In this document: in pieces, positions 1-8,358 of the stretch
Position numbering within the stretch: the first letter of the stretch is position 1
Layout of the letters: each line of letters starts with the position of its first letter
From: Gammaproteobacteria bacterium
GTDB taxonomy: Bacteria; Pseudomonadota; Gammaproteobacteria; Enterobacterales; Neiellaceae
Direction of reading: 5' to 3'
Assembly: GCA_017425245.1 (NCBI GenBank)
Contig: JAFOOX010000022.1
Location: forward strand, 1 to 64,000
DNA length: 64,000 nt
The notes under the pieces: generated by a model
What the model was told of the DNA's origin: nothing
What the model saw: the letters and a program-made list of their open reading frames with translations, nothing else
Database searches by the model: none
Translations under genes and position numbers: made by a program

Positions 1-49
1 CCCTTCGACAGGCTCAGGGCGAGCGGATCAGCAGGCGGCACCAGATCCG

Positions 50-130
50 GTGATGGCCAACCATTACCATCTGGTGGTACGACTAGACACCGAGCGAGCG
101 GCCGCGCTGAGTGATGATGACGTCATCAAA
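50..130 (+). pseudogene. REP-associated (IS200-like) transposase remnant
   Basis: One frame reads VMANHYHLVVRLDTERAA followed by LSDDDVI. This is the pattern of the histidine motif and following acidic helix of Y1/REP-associated tyrosine transposases (hydrophobic-x-NHxHLVV). The frame stops making family sense after about residue 27 and the N-terminus is cut off or replaced, so only a fragment remains. It lies just beyond the 3' end of the metal-efflux operon. The first 26 bases look like a dispersed intergenic repeat (TTCGACAGGCTCAGGGCGAG), which often occurs near such transposases. The full gene may continue to the left of the window; I cannot see that. Confidence 0.5.
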
Positions 131-224
131 TCTGGACAGGAGAGCCCATATTTTCGACCCCGCAGCCCGGCAGGACATTAGTCGGATATTGATGGTGGTG
201 ATCTGCGGGGGCAGACAGGGATCG

Positions 225-254
225 CCAAGGGAGGGTTCGGCGACCCTCCCTTGG
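225..254. repeat. Perfect 11-bp inverted repeat
   Basis: CCAAGGGAGGG and CCCTCCCTTGG flank an 8-base loop (TTCGGCGA), a perfect 11-bp stem. It lies about 90 bases past the stop of the minus-strand RND pump gene. No T-tract follows on either strand, so it is not a classical intrinsic terminator. It could be a REP-type element (consistent with the nearby transposase remnant) or an RNA-stabilising hairpin. I see no gene in 131-346. Confidence 0.6.
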
Positions 255-346
255 CTCGTCGGGCGGGGGCGACACTCCGCCAATGGTTGCGGCGCAGCCG
301 CATTGATCCGCGCAGCGGACATCAAGAGCCCGGCCCCTCCCTGCCC

Positions 347-3300
347 TTAGATCGCCCCTGGCTCACGGCTGTTCATCAAGCGCTCACTGGCCGTCTTACC
401 CCAATGCCAGAACATAGCCGGGGTGAGGAAGGTATCAAGTAGTGTTGCACTTACCAGCCCGGCAAAGATCACCACCGCCACCGGGTGAAGGATCTCGGTG
501 CCAGGTCGTTCCGCCTCAAACAACAGCGGGGCTAGCGCAAAGGCGGTGACCAGAGCGGTCATCAGCACCGGCGCCAGCCGCTCCTGCGAGCCGCGCAGGA
601 TCATCGCCAAGCCGAAAGGCTCACCCTCGGATCGCATCAGGTTGAGGTAGTGGCTGACCTTAAGAATGCCGTTGCGTACGGAGATCCCGGCCAGGGTGAT
701 AAAGCCAACTAGCGCTGCAATCGACAGTGGCTGGTCGGCCAACCACAACCCCACCACAGCTCCCACCAATGCCAGCGGGATATTGGCCATGATCAGCAGC
801 GATAGTCGTAGCGATTGATAACGGCTGTAGAGCACTGCAAACATCAGGAGTAGTGACAGCAGCGATAGCATGCCAACCAGCCGGGACGCCTGCTCCTGTG
901 CCTCAAACTGGCCACCGAGGGTGACGAAGTAGCCCTCCGGCAGCGGGGTGGCCGCAATCTGTTGACGGATATCGCTCACCACCGCTGACAGTGGCTGCCC
1001 TTGGGCGTTCGCCGACAGCACGATCCGTCTCTTGCCATCATCACGGCTGATCTGGTTGGGACCAACGCTGTCCTCAATGGTGGCCAGCCGCGCCAGCGGC
1101 ACGCTGCCGCCGGGTGTGTCGATAAGCAGCTGGGCGAGGCCATCCGGGCCACGGGCCGTCTCGGGCAGGCGCAGCACCAGTGCAAAGCGCCGGCCATTTT
1201 CCACCACCTCGCTGAGCTGCTCGCCGCCCACCAGGCTTTGCAGCTGGCGCAGCAGCTGTGGCGTGGCCACCCCCAGTTCGGCGGCGCGCTGGTAATCGAC
1301 GTGCACCGCCAGTTGCGGCGCCAGCACCTGTTTTTCAACCTCCAGATCGGCGATGCCGGGGATGGTCGCCAGCCGGCTGCGCAGTAGTTCGGCACTGCTG
1401 CGCAGTAGATCCAGATCCTCACCAAATAGTTTGATGGCGATGGGTGACCGCACCCCGGACAGCATGTGATCAATGCGGTGGGAAATCGGCTGGCCGATGC
1501 TGATAGCACCGGGCAGGTTGGCCAGTCGCGCCCGAATGTCCGCCTGGATCGCGGCCATGCTGCGCGTTAACTCCGCCGCCGGCCTTAGGCCGACATCCAG
1601 TTCGCTGACATGTACCCCTTCGGCGTGCTCGTCCAACTCGGCGCGGCCACTACGCCGGCCGACATGGGTGACCTCAGGCACACCCGCCACCAGCTGTTCA
1701 GCCTGACGCGCCAGCGCTGAGGATTCCGCCAGCGTAACCCCCGGATTGAGGCGCAGCCCTACCAGCAGTGTGCCCTCGTTAAACGGGGGTAAAAAGGTGG
1801 TGGCAAATAGCGGCACGGTGCCAGCAGCGGCCACCACCGTCAGCACGCCGGCCAGCAGCGCGCCGCGGCTGTGGTCCAGCGTCCAGCCCAATGCCCGCTG
1901 GTAGTGGCGTTTCAGCCAGGCCAGCAGCCGGGTGTCGCCATGGCTGTGCGCCGCCAGCGGGGGCAGCAAGTAGTAGGCCAGCACCGGCGTGATGGTGACC
2001 GACACCAGCAGCGAGGCGAGGGTGGAGACGATAAAGGCGATGCCGAGCGGCACAAATAGCCGCCCCTCCATGCCCGGCAGGGCAAACAGCGGTACGAACA
2101 CCAACACGATGATGAGGGTGGCGTAGAGGATGGCCGAACGCACCTCCAGCGTGGCTTGGGCTACCAGCTCACGTGGGCTGAGGCGGTGAGCGGGATGGCG
2201 GCTATGGTCGAGCCGCAGTCGGCGCAGTACGTTCTCTACTCCGACCACTGCATCGTCCACCAGCCCACCAATGGCAATGGCCAAGCCACCGAGGGTCATG
2301 GTGTTGATCGACAGATCAAAATGGCGAAACACCAGCGCGGTGATCAACACCGACACAGGAATAGCGGTGAGTGCGATCAGCAACGGCCGCAGCGTACCGA
2401 GAAACAGATAGAGAACCGCCGCTACACAGAGCGCGGCGCCCACCAGCTTGCCCTGCAACGTGGCGATCGAGGCCTCGATAAAACTGGCCTGGCGAAAGGT
2501 CACCTGCGGCTGGCTCATGCCGGCTGGCAGGTTACGGCTCAGCTCCGCCAGCGCCTGCTCAAGCTGGCGGGTCACGACTACGGTATCGGCTGCAGGCTGT
2601 TTCTGCACGCCGAGGATCACCGCCGCCTGACCACCAAAGCCAGCATCGCCGCGCTTGATTGCGGGTGCAAAGCGGACCTCCGCCAGCTGCTGCAGCAGCA
2701 CCGTTTGGCCAGTGCGGCTGCTGATCGCCAGGTGGCGCAGGTCCTCAAGGCGTGAGGTTCGGCCGAGATGACGGATCAGATACTCGCGGCCATTGACCTC
2801 GAGAAAGCCACCGGAGGTGTTGGCGGCAAACCCTTCGAGGGCTGACGCCAGTTGATCGTAGCTGACCCCCAGTGCCGCCAGCTTCTGGCTATCCGGTTGC
2901 ACCTGAAACTGGCGCACCTCGCCACCAATGGGGATCACTTGGGCCACACCGGCAATCGACATCAGCCGCGGCCGCAGCACCCAATCGGCATATTCACGCA
3001 CCGCCATCGCCGAGATCTGCCGTTCATCGACCGGGATGGCGATCTGCAGGATCTCACCCATGATCGAGCTGACCGGCCCCATGAGAGGTTTAGCGCCATC
3101 CGCCAACGTCGCTTCAAGGGTGCTGAGCCGTTCACCCACCAGCTGGCGTGCCCGGTAGATGTCAGTGGCCCAATTGAAGGTCACATAGATGAAAGAAAGG
3201 CCGGCACTGGAGACTGAGCGCACCGATTCAACGGCGGGCAGACCGTTCATGGCGCTCTCCAGCGGTACGGTGATCAGCTGCTCCACCTCTTCGGCGGCCA

Positions 3301-3466
3301 TACCGCCGGCCTCGGTGATCACTGTCACCGTCGGTTGGTTGAGGTCAGGAAACAGGTCCACCGGCATGCGGGTAAGACTGAACAGGCCGTAGGCCATCAC
3401 CCCCAGGCTGGCGATGATCACCAGCAAGCGGTTGCCCAGGCTGTTGTGTAATAGCCAGCTAAACAT
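347..3466 (-). CDS. Heavy-metal efflux RND pump (CzcA/CusA family)
   Basis: Inner-membrane proton-driven RND pump of 1039 aa, the usual length for heavy-metal (HME) members. The N-terminus starts with the first transmembrane helix (about residues 10-30), followed by RMPVDLFPDLNQPTV, typical of the family. Two large periplasmic loops and twelve predicted helices follow. The fourth-helix motif reads AIGGLVDDAVVGVEN, i.e. A-x-G-x3-D-x6-E-N. This is the pattern of CusA-type pumps rather than the DFG...DGA signature of CzcA, so the metal cannot be inferred from the Czc-like neighbours. It is last in an operon with its adaptor 13 bases upstream. Export of a cationic transition metal is well supported; which metal is not. 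Confidence 0.9.
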   Translation of the reverse strand: MFSWLLHNSLGNRLLVIIASLGVMAYGLFSLTRMPVDLFPDLNQPTVTVITEAGGMAAEEVEQLITVPLESAMNGLPAVESVRSVSSAGLSFIYVTFNWATDIYRARQLVGERLSTLEATLADGAKPLMGPVSSIMGEILQIAIPVDERQISAMAVREYADWVLRPRLMSIAGVAQVIPIGGEVRQFQVQPDSQKLAALGVSYDQLASALEGFAANTSGGFLEVNGREYLIRHLGRTSRLEDLRHLAISSRTGQTVLLQQLAEVRFAPAIKRGDAGFGGQAAVILGVQKQPAADTVVVTRQLEQALAELSRNLPAGMSQPQVTFRQASFIEASIATLQGKLVGAALCVAAVLYLFLGTLRPLLIALTAIPVSVLITALVFRHFDLSINTMTLGGLAIAIGGLVDDAVVGVENVLRRLRLDHSRHPAHRLSPRELVAQATLEVRSAILYATLIIVLVFVPLFALPGMEGRLFVPLGIAFIVSTLASLLVSVTITPVLAYYLLPPLAAHSHGDTRLLAWLKRHYQRALGWTLDHSRGALLAGVLTVVAAAGTVPLFATTFLPPFNEGTLLVGLRLNPGVTLAESSALARQAEQLVAGVPEVTHVGRRSGRAELDEHAEGVHVSELDVGLRPAAELTRSMAAIQADIRARLANLPGAISIGQPISHRIDHMLSGVRSPIAIKLFGEDLDLLRSSAELLRSRLATIPGIADLEVEKQVLAPQLAVHVDYQRAAELGVATPQLLRQLQSLVGGEQLSEVVENGRRFALVLRLPETARGPDGLAQLLIDTPGGSVPLARLATIEDSVGPNQISRDDGKRRIVLSANAQGQPLSAVVSDIRQQIAATPLPEGYFVTLGGQFEAQEQASRLVGMLSLLSLLLMFAVLYSRYQSLRLSLLIMANIPLALVGAVVGLWLADQPLSIAALVGFITLAGISVRNGILKVSHYLNLMRSEGEPFGLAMILRGSQERLAPVLMTALVTAFALAPLLFEAERPGTEILHPVAVVIFAGLVSATLLDTFLTPAMFWHWGKTASERLMNSREPGAI

Positions 3467-3479
3467 GATCTGGCCTCCG

Positions 3480-4583
3480 TTAACGCACTTGGTTGATCAA
3501 GTTGGCACCAGCCACCACTACCAGCTCACCGCCACTCAAGCCGGATGTCACCATCAGCCGTTGGCCATCGAGCGGCACTGTGGTCACCAACCGCGGGCTG
3601 AACTGCTCAGGCGCCGTCTTGATCCACAGGCTGTGCTGATTGGCCGGGTTGCGGGTAACGGCCGCCAGCGGCACGGCTACCCCGGTCACCTCGGTTTGGG
3701 TGCGGGCCAGCACGCGTACCGGCTGACCCAGCGTCAACCCCATCACCGCCTCGCCGTTGGCCAGAAACAGCAGTGGTAGCGCCTGCTCACGCAACTGGCG
3801 GGCATGGGGCAATGGGGTTAGCTCGACCAGCTGGCCACCCATGGACAGGGTGGCGCCGGCGATAGTGGTTGCCTGCTCGGGTTGATAGAGCAGTGCCTCG
3901 ATCAGTTGCTGGCGTGGATCAACCAGGGTAAACAGCGACTGGCCGCGCGCCACCACTTGACCTGCGACCACGCCGACATCGGCCAGCACGCCACTAACCG
4001 GCGCCCGCAGCGGCTGGCGCTGGGCCAGCCCGTCGCGATTGGCCACCAGCTGGCGTTGCAGCCGCTGCTGATCGGTGCTGGCAGCCTCCAGCTCTTTGCG
4101 CGCCACTGTGTCTTTGAGCTGCTGCAGCCGTTGCAGGCGTGACCGGGCCAACGCCAGCTCGCTCTCCAGCGCTGCGATCTGGGCCTGCTGTTGGCTCTGT
4201 TCTAACGTGGTGGTGAGCGGCACCAGCCAGGCCAGCAGCTGGCCGGCGGCAACCGCGCTGCCAGCGCGGAGCAGGCCCTCGGTCGGCGCTTCAATACGGC
4301 CATCTTGGGTGGCTTGCACCGCTCCGGCGCTGGCCGGGTCGAGGATCACCCGGCCGGCAAGGGGCAGCGCCTGAGGTTCAGTGGTGAGCTGCACCGGCGC
4401 CGTGGCCAGCGCCAGCTGGCGTTGGGCCGGCTTGGGCAAAAAGACGGAGCCATCGGCCATGCGCCGGGGCCCATCTACCAAAGGACTGACATCTTCATCG
4501 TGATCATGATCATCACCAGCCATACCAAGAGGCGCGAACAACAGGGCCAGCAGCATCGCCAGCAGCGAGCAGCAACGGTTCAT
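3480..4583 (-). CDS. RND efflux periplasmic adaptor (membrane fusion protein, CzcB/CusB-like)
   Basis: The 367-aa adaptor links the inner-membrane pump to the outer-membrane channel. It has a signal peptide (about residues 1-22, ending LGMAG), then an acidic His-rich stretch (DDHDHDED) that probably binds metal. A lipoyl-like half-motif (DGRIEAPTEGLLRAGSAVAAGQ) and an alpha-helical hairpin rich in Gln and Leu (about 115-175) follow, then the second lipoyl half (LRAPVSGVLADVGVVAGQVV) and a beta-barrel. Its start overlaps the stop of the preceding 189-aa gene by 4 bases, which suggests translational coupling. Family identity is clear; substrate is not. Confidence 0.88.
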   Translation of the reverse strand: MNRCCSLLAMLLALLFAPLGMAGDDHDHDEDVSPLVDGPRRMADGSVFLPKPAQRQLALATAPVQLTTEPQALPLAGRVILDPASAGAVQATQDGRIEAPTEGLLRAGSAVAAGQLLAWLVPLTTTLEQSQQQAQIAALESELALARSRLQRLQQLKDTVARKELEAASTDQQRLQRQLVANRDGLAQRQPLRAPVSGVLADVGVVAGQVVARGQSLFTLVDPRQQLIEALLYQPEQATTIAGATLSMGGQLVELTPLPHARQLREQALPLLFLANGEAVMGLTLGQPVRVLARTQTEVTGVAVPLAAVTRNPANQHSLWIKTAPEQFSPRLVTTVPLDGQRLMVTSGLSGGELVVVAGANLINQVR

Positions 4584-5146
4584 CGGCGACCTCCATGACC
4601 ACGGCGGCGCCAGCCAAGCAGCGCCAAGCCCGCTATCAGCAGCGTTGCCGCTAGCCAGCGCCCATAGCCAGCACGCTTTGGCTCAGCGAGGCCATCAGCG
4701 GGCAGATCGAAATGGCCCTGCAACTGCTCGTGCGCCTGTTCAAGAGCGATGGTCACCACCAGCGGCAGTTCCTGCGGATAATCGTGATCTTGGCCGCTTG
4801 CCCGCTTATCACCATCGGCTTTGGCCCAGTTCGCCGGCAGGTGGGCGACGAAGGTTCCGGGGGACGTTTCTTCAATGCTTAGCCGCTGGTCGTTCAGCTG
4901 CACCTGCAGTTCGGCGCCAGCCGCTGGCGCAGTGGTGGTCAGCCAGTCGATGTAGATCCTCAGCTGGGTTGGGGCCAGTTCGCCAACCAGCTCGAACTGC
5001 TGGCCAGTGACGGCCAGTCGCGGCAATGCCGTTGCGGTGGCGGGTGCCAATGGGGCATCGTGATCATAACCATCGCCAGCCTGCGCTAACGGTGACAGTA
5101 GCAACAGCAACACGCAGCCCAACAGGGCGGACCAGAAAAGGTTCAT
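4580..5146 (-). CDS. Membrane-anchored periplasmic protein of the metal-efflux operon
   Basis: I place the start at 5146 because MNLFWSALLGCVLLLLLSP begins a signal peptide; an upstream in-frame start at 5215 would put 23 hydrophilic residues before it. The mature 189-aa protein begins GDGYDHDAP (possible metal ligands) and continues with a beta-rich domain (about residues 45-145: FELVGELAPTQLRIYIDWLT, then alternating strands). It ends with one C-terminal transmembrane helix (WLAATLLIAGLALLGW) and an Arg/Gly-rich tail, so it is probably inner-membrane anchored and faces the periplasm. It lies between channel and adaptor genes with overlapping ends. Similar domains occur fused to, or beside, some RND adaptors; I know no defined function. 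A periplasmic metal-handling or assembly role is inference. Confidence 0.7.
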   Translation of the reverse strand: MNLFWSALLGCVLLLLLSPLAQAGDGYDHDAPLAPATATALPRLAVTGQQFELVGELAPTQLRIYIDWLTTTAPAAGAELQVQLNDQRLSIEETSPGTFVAHLPANWAKADGDKRASGQDHDYPQELPLVVTIALEQAHEQLQGHFDLPADGLAEPKRAGYGRWLAATLLIAGLALLGWRRRGHGGRR

Positions 5147-5211
5147 CGTACTAATCCTGTCGTCAGAAGATGCCAAGGGATGGCAGGGGTGGTTGATGTC
5201 GGCGGATAGGC

Positions 5212-6504
5212 TCATTGCGGCAATACCCCCAGCGCCTGACGCAGCTGCGAGATCGCTTCGTTGTGGCTAATCACGGCCAATCGGGCACTGCGCACCGCGT
5301 CACCGGCCTCACGCAGCAGGCGCAGCTGGTTGGGTAGATCCGCTTCGCCCAGCTCAAAGGCGCGACGGTAGAACGCTGCACTCTCAACCGCCAACCGCGC
5401 TTGCTCGTCAGCCAGCCGCGCCTGAGCGGCGCTGGTGGTGACCCGCTGGCGGGCCAGTTCAAGCTCACCTAACAGTTGTTGCTGACGCAGTGCCGTGCGG
5501 CTTTCCAATTGCAGCCGCTCGGCACTGGCCGCGGCCAGCTCGGCCTGATGGCGGGCGCCCGCGCCCAACGGGATACGCACGGCCAACTGCAGTGATGGCT
5601 GATAGTCCTCGCCGTAGCTGTCGCGCTCGGTTACCACCCCCAGCGTCAGCTCCGGGTTAGCGCTGCGGCGGGTGGCAACCAATGCCTGGCTATGCTTGGC
5701 GACGTCGGCCTGGGCCAGCAGTGCGGCCAGCTGGGGATGGGCTGGATCTATGGCCGTGAGTTGTGGCGGCAGCTCGGGCAGCGCTTCACTGGCCGCTTCC
5801 GCGTCGAGCGGTAGCAACCGGGTGGGCGGCCAGCCGGTCAGCGCCAGCAGTTCGGTTTGCGCCTGCAGCAGCGCCAGTTCAGCACTGTTGCGGGCGCTCA
5901 CTGCCGCCAGCAATTGACTCTTGGCCAAATGTTGATCGGCGTTACTCAACTCACCCGCCTGCAGCCGACGATGAACATCCTCCTGCAGCTGTTTGGCGAT
6001 CGCCTCCTGCTGCTGGCTCAACGTCACCTCGACCTGTGCCCGTTGCCACTGCCACCACTGACTGCGCACCTGTGCCGCCAGATTGAGCATGGCGGCGGCG
6101 GTGATGGTGGTCAGGGCATCACGCTCACTGGTTGCCAGCTGCTGGCTCTGCGCGCGCTCGGCCCACAACCACAGCGGTAGGGCCAGCGCAGCCCCGTATT
6201 CGCGGCTGCCGAGATTGTCGCTGAATTGATCCGATTGAGCGCTTAGTTCGACTGCCGCCGGCGCCGCCAGCCAACTGGCCGCTGCCTCGGCACGGGCATT
6301 TACTGCGGCCTGCCAGGCGGGCAAAGCATGGGCCTCTGGCTGCCGTTGCCAGGCGGCAGCAAAGGCCTCCGTCAGTGTTAGCGGCGTGGCCGCCGCAGTG
6401 GTTGTGATCATGGTCAGTGCCGCGACCATCATTAACCCGCGCTGGCACCTTGGGTGGTGCCGCTGCCGAGGCACATCGGCCCCGGCTGTTGCTAAAAATA
6501 CCAT
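5212..6504 (-). CDS. TolC-family outer-membrane efflux channel (CzcC/CusC-like)
   Basis: 430-aa outer-membrane channel of the tripartite pump. Two repeated long helical-coil regions rich in Ala, Gln, Leu and Arg are seen (about 90-220 and 300-430), as in OEP/TolC proteins, with LPLWLWAERAQSQQLATSER and IPLGAGARHQAELAAASAER as equivalent points of the two halves. The start at 6504 has a good ribosome-binding site (AGGAG, 6 bases upstream). The first 24 residues are unusually basic before the hydrophobic signal core (MMVAALTMITTTAAATP), so an internal start at 6432 is possible. Its 3' end overlaps the next operon gene by 4 bases if that gene starts at 5215. Confidence 0.88.
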   Translation of the reverse strand: MVFLATAGADVPRQRHHPRCQRGLMMVAALTMITTTAAATPLTLTEAFAAAWQRQPEAHALPAWQAAVNARAEAAASWLAAPAAVELSAQSDQFSDNLGSREYGAALALPLWLWAERAQSQQLATSERDALTTITAAAMLNLAAQVRSQWWQWQRAQVEVTLSQQQEAIAKQLQEDVHRRLQAGELSNADQHLAKSQLLAAVSARNSAELALLQAQTELLALTGWPPTRLLPLDAEAASEALPELPPQLTAIDPAHPQLAALLAQADVAKHSQALVATRRSANPELTLGVVTERDSYGEDYQPSLQLAVRIPLGAGARHQAELAAASAERLQLESRTALRQQQLLGELELARQRVTTSAAQARLADEQARLAVESAAFYRRAFELGEADLPNQLRLLREAGDAVRSARLAVISHNEAISQLRQALGVLPQ

Positions 6505-6634
6505 CCGCTACTCCTGAAAAATGGGTCAGGGTGAGTGGCGGATCCAGGTTGTCGCTCAGCAGTGACTACCACGGGCTAGCGTGGCAGTTAAGTTACAAGG
6601 CTGCTTCAGGGTGTTAGCGCTGGATCTCGCCGGT

Positions 6635-6982
6635 TCAGGCGAGATGGCGCCAGTTGGGGCGTTCAGGTCGCTGTTGCCAGCTACAGCCGGGCAGCAACGA
6701 ATAGGCGGGATAACGGGTAGTGGCGGCCCGCGCATCAGCGCCGGTGGCCGCCATGCATGGCAAGGAGCAGAAACCCCCATGGCAGCTGCCACAATCAGGA
6801 TCGGTACCCGCCAGTTTACTGGCCGCTGGCGCGCCATCCTCATCCTGATGCTGGTGGGGATGATGGCCAAAATGGGCGGCACTGCCATCGCTTTCATGCT
6901 GGCAATAGCTGCTCGCCACCGCCCAGCTGAACTGGAGTGGCAACAGCAGTAACAACAGCAAGAGTAGTGAACGACGCAGCAT
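6635..6982 (-). CDS. czcI: CzcI-like Cys/His-rich exported protein
   Basis: 115-aa protein with a strong signal peptide (MLRRSLLLLLLLLLPLQFSWA) followed by a mature region with YCQHE, HFGHHPHQHQDED and CGSCHGGFCSLPC. The pattern PLQxSWA...YCQHE...HFGHHxHQH is that of CzcI proteins, small periplasmic products encoded at the head of Czc-type metal-resistance operons. No clear ribosome-binding site precedes 6982 or the alternative start at 6994, so the exact start is uncertain. It precedes the channel gene by 130 bases and belongs to the same minus-strand unit. The proposed role is metal binding or modulation of resistance in the periplasm. Confidence 0.75.
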   Translation of the reverse strand: MLRRSLLLLLLLLLPLQFSWAVASSYCQHESDGSAAHFGHHPHQHQDEDGAPAASKLAGTDPDCGSCHGGFCSLPCMAATGADARAATTRYPAYSLLPGCSWQQRPERPNWRHLA

Positions 6983-7192
6983 AGTGACGCCCATACTAGC
7001 AACCGGTTGTACCCAACAGCAACCTAATGGGGCCTTGTTCAGCTGTCCGGTACAGTGTGCTGCACCCTGCGATTCATCCCGTGGCCATTCGCGTGCGTCG
7101 ACAGCCAACCGCGGGCACCGCTGAAAGGGGGCCCGGTTGTTGATCGTCGCCATACAAATAACTCACCCCCTCCACCCGCCTGACCGTGGTTT

Positions 7193-7249
7193 GCACAGCG
7201 CTGTGCCCTGGGTGATCAAGGGGTACAGCGCTGTTGCTGGTTGTACCCC
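7193..7249. promoter_or_regulatory. Palindromes between the efflux operon and the caspase-like gene
   Basis: GCACAGCGCTGTGC (7193-7206) is a perfect 14-bp palindrome. Fourteen bases on, GGGGTACA (7220-7227) pairs with TGTACCCC (7242-7249) around a 14-base loop that again contains GCGCTGT. The sequence GGTTGTACCC also recurs near the czcI start (about 7003-7012). The second repeat lies just past the stop of the minus-strand gene at 7263 and could act as its terminator hairpin, although no T-tract follows. The first could be an operator for a dyad-binding regulator of the metal operon. No regulator gene is present next to it. Confidence 0.4.
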
Positions 7250-7262
7250 TGCAAGCCTGGAA

Positions 7263-7694
7263 TCAAAAAATCTCAAACCATCGAACATCGTGTGGTGGTG
7301 GAACCGGACCATAAACAGGATCGCTATGGCCGAATATTTTGGTCCCGGACCAAATGTCATTTTGTTCTGCTGCCAGCCGTACCCGAGCTGCAAATTGGGC
7401 GATGCCTTGGCCACAAGTGGAAATGAAAATCTTGGCTGGGGCCGCCCCTTGCATATTTCCTTGAATCAGCGCCAGAAAGGTTTCGGCGACAATATCAACC
7501 TTGCCAGCTTTGGCATTTCCAATTTCTGTGTTGTTGCCGTGGGCAATCACCACAATGGTTTTGGCGGCGGCTATGCCTAAGTTCATGGTTTTGATTTGCG
7601 CCCACGAATATCTGTTGGTGACTGGTTGCCATGCTGCATCCAGTGCGGTATCGACAATGTCGGGATCTGTGGACATTTGCATTACGATGGTCAT
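7263..7694 (-). CDS. Small conserved protein with caspase-like (clan CD) His-Gly/Cys pattern
   Basis: 143-aa cytoplasmic protein with no signal peptide or membrane segment. The start is well supported: AAGGAG lies 8 bases before the ATG. A hydrophobic strand ends in His52-Gly53 (KTIVVIAHG) and a second hydrophobic strand ends in Cys94-Gly95 (AKIFISTCG). Cys94 is the only cysteine. Hydrophobic block + HG and hydrophobic block + C is the dyad arrangement of clan CD peptidases (caspases, C11, C80, CHAT). The C-terminal half (FGHSDPVYGPVPPP) looks conserved-protein-like but I do not recognise a named family. At 143 aa it is shorter than most clan CD domains, so it could be a minimal or inactive fold. 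It stands alone on the minus strand. Confidence 0.65.
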   Translation of the reverse strand: MTIVMQMSTDPDIVDTALDAAWQPVTNRYSWAQIKTMNLGIAAAKTIVVIAHGNNTEIGNAKAGKVDIVAETFLALIQGNMQGAAPAKIFISTCGQGIAQFAARVRLAAEQNDIWSGTKIFGHSDPVYGPVPPPHDVRWFEIF

Positions 7695-8264
7695 CGTGTT
7701 TCTCCTTTTCAGAAACGTTGGAATACGGTAAGTCAGGGCCCTTAATACACCCGTCAGTCCTGCGACAATGGCGTGAACATCAGCGTGGAATCGTTGTTGG
7801 TGTCAGCCTCTGCTGTGCCACAGCTGACAATGGCCATGCCTTTTCGATGGGAACAGATGGTTTGTCGAAAAGTCATAGTCATAATGTCGATGGCGGTTAC
7901 GCAGATGCGGTGGTTAAGCACCAAACACCTTTGCCCGCAGGCAGCTCATGGTGGCGTTCATGGTCTTAGTCCTCGAAGGGTTGAGTTTTGGGCAAGCACC
8001 GCGTGTCAATAGATCGCGTGCTCGGGTCTAATTTGCCCTCAGCGATTACATTTTGCTGTTCCCAAAGGAACCCTTTGGCTCGGCCATGTCATTTGTGCTC
8101 GTGGCGCTAAATAGAGGCTAGAACTGCTCCACGACATTGATGCTCATGGCGTGTGGTGGATACCACTGCGTGGCGGCGGATTGCGGCGCTCGGCTGTTTA
8201 TCCCACTTTGGCAAAGGGGGCTGGGGGATTTTCGGATTCAATTCCCCCTGTGCGGCAGCGGCAT
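7695..8264. other. Intergenic stretch without a supported gene
   Basis: No reading frame here has both a plausible start and family-like composition. A frame at 7773-8012 (+) lacks a ribosome-binding site and has skewed composition. At about 8200-8248 there is a G-run/C-run segment (CCACTTTG-g-CAAAGGGGG, then GGGGGA pairing with TCCCCC 14 bases on) that resembles dispersed intergenic hairpin repeats. Otherwise I see nothing. Confidence 0.5.
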
Positions 8265-8293
8265 AAACAATCAAGGCGCCTGATGGCGCCTTG
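8265..8293 (-). terminator. Rho-independent terminator downstream of metG
   Basis: On the minus strand CAAGGCGCC pairs with GGCGCCTTG around ATCA (8272-8293), followed by ATTGTTT. It lies 66 bases past the metG stop. A second shorter hairpin, CCACCGC/GCGGTGG (8331-8349), lies between it and the stop codon. Confidence 0.7.
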
Positions 8294-8358
8294 AGCAGTT
8301 CAGCCCAGTTAAGGGGCTGGGGGCAAGCCACCACCGCCCAAAGCGGTGGCGCAGGCCA

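Noticed and set aside
7773-8012. 79-aa plus-strand frame
   Set aside because: No ribosome-binding site, no clear signal or domain, and odd composition; not supported as a gene.
8107-8334. 75-aa minus-strand frame downstream of metG
   Set aside because: It covers the metG terminator and a C-run intergenic repeat; no ribosome-binding site and no family resemblance.
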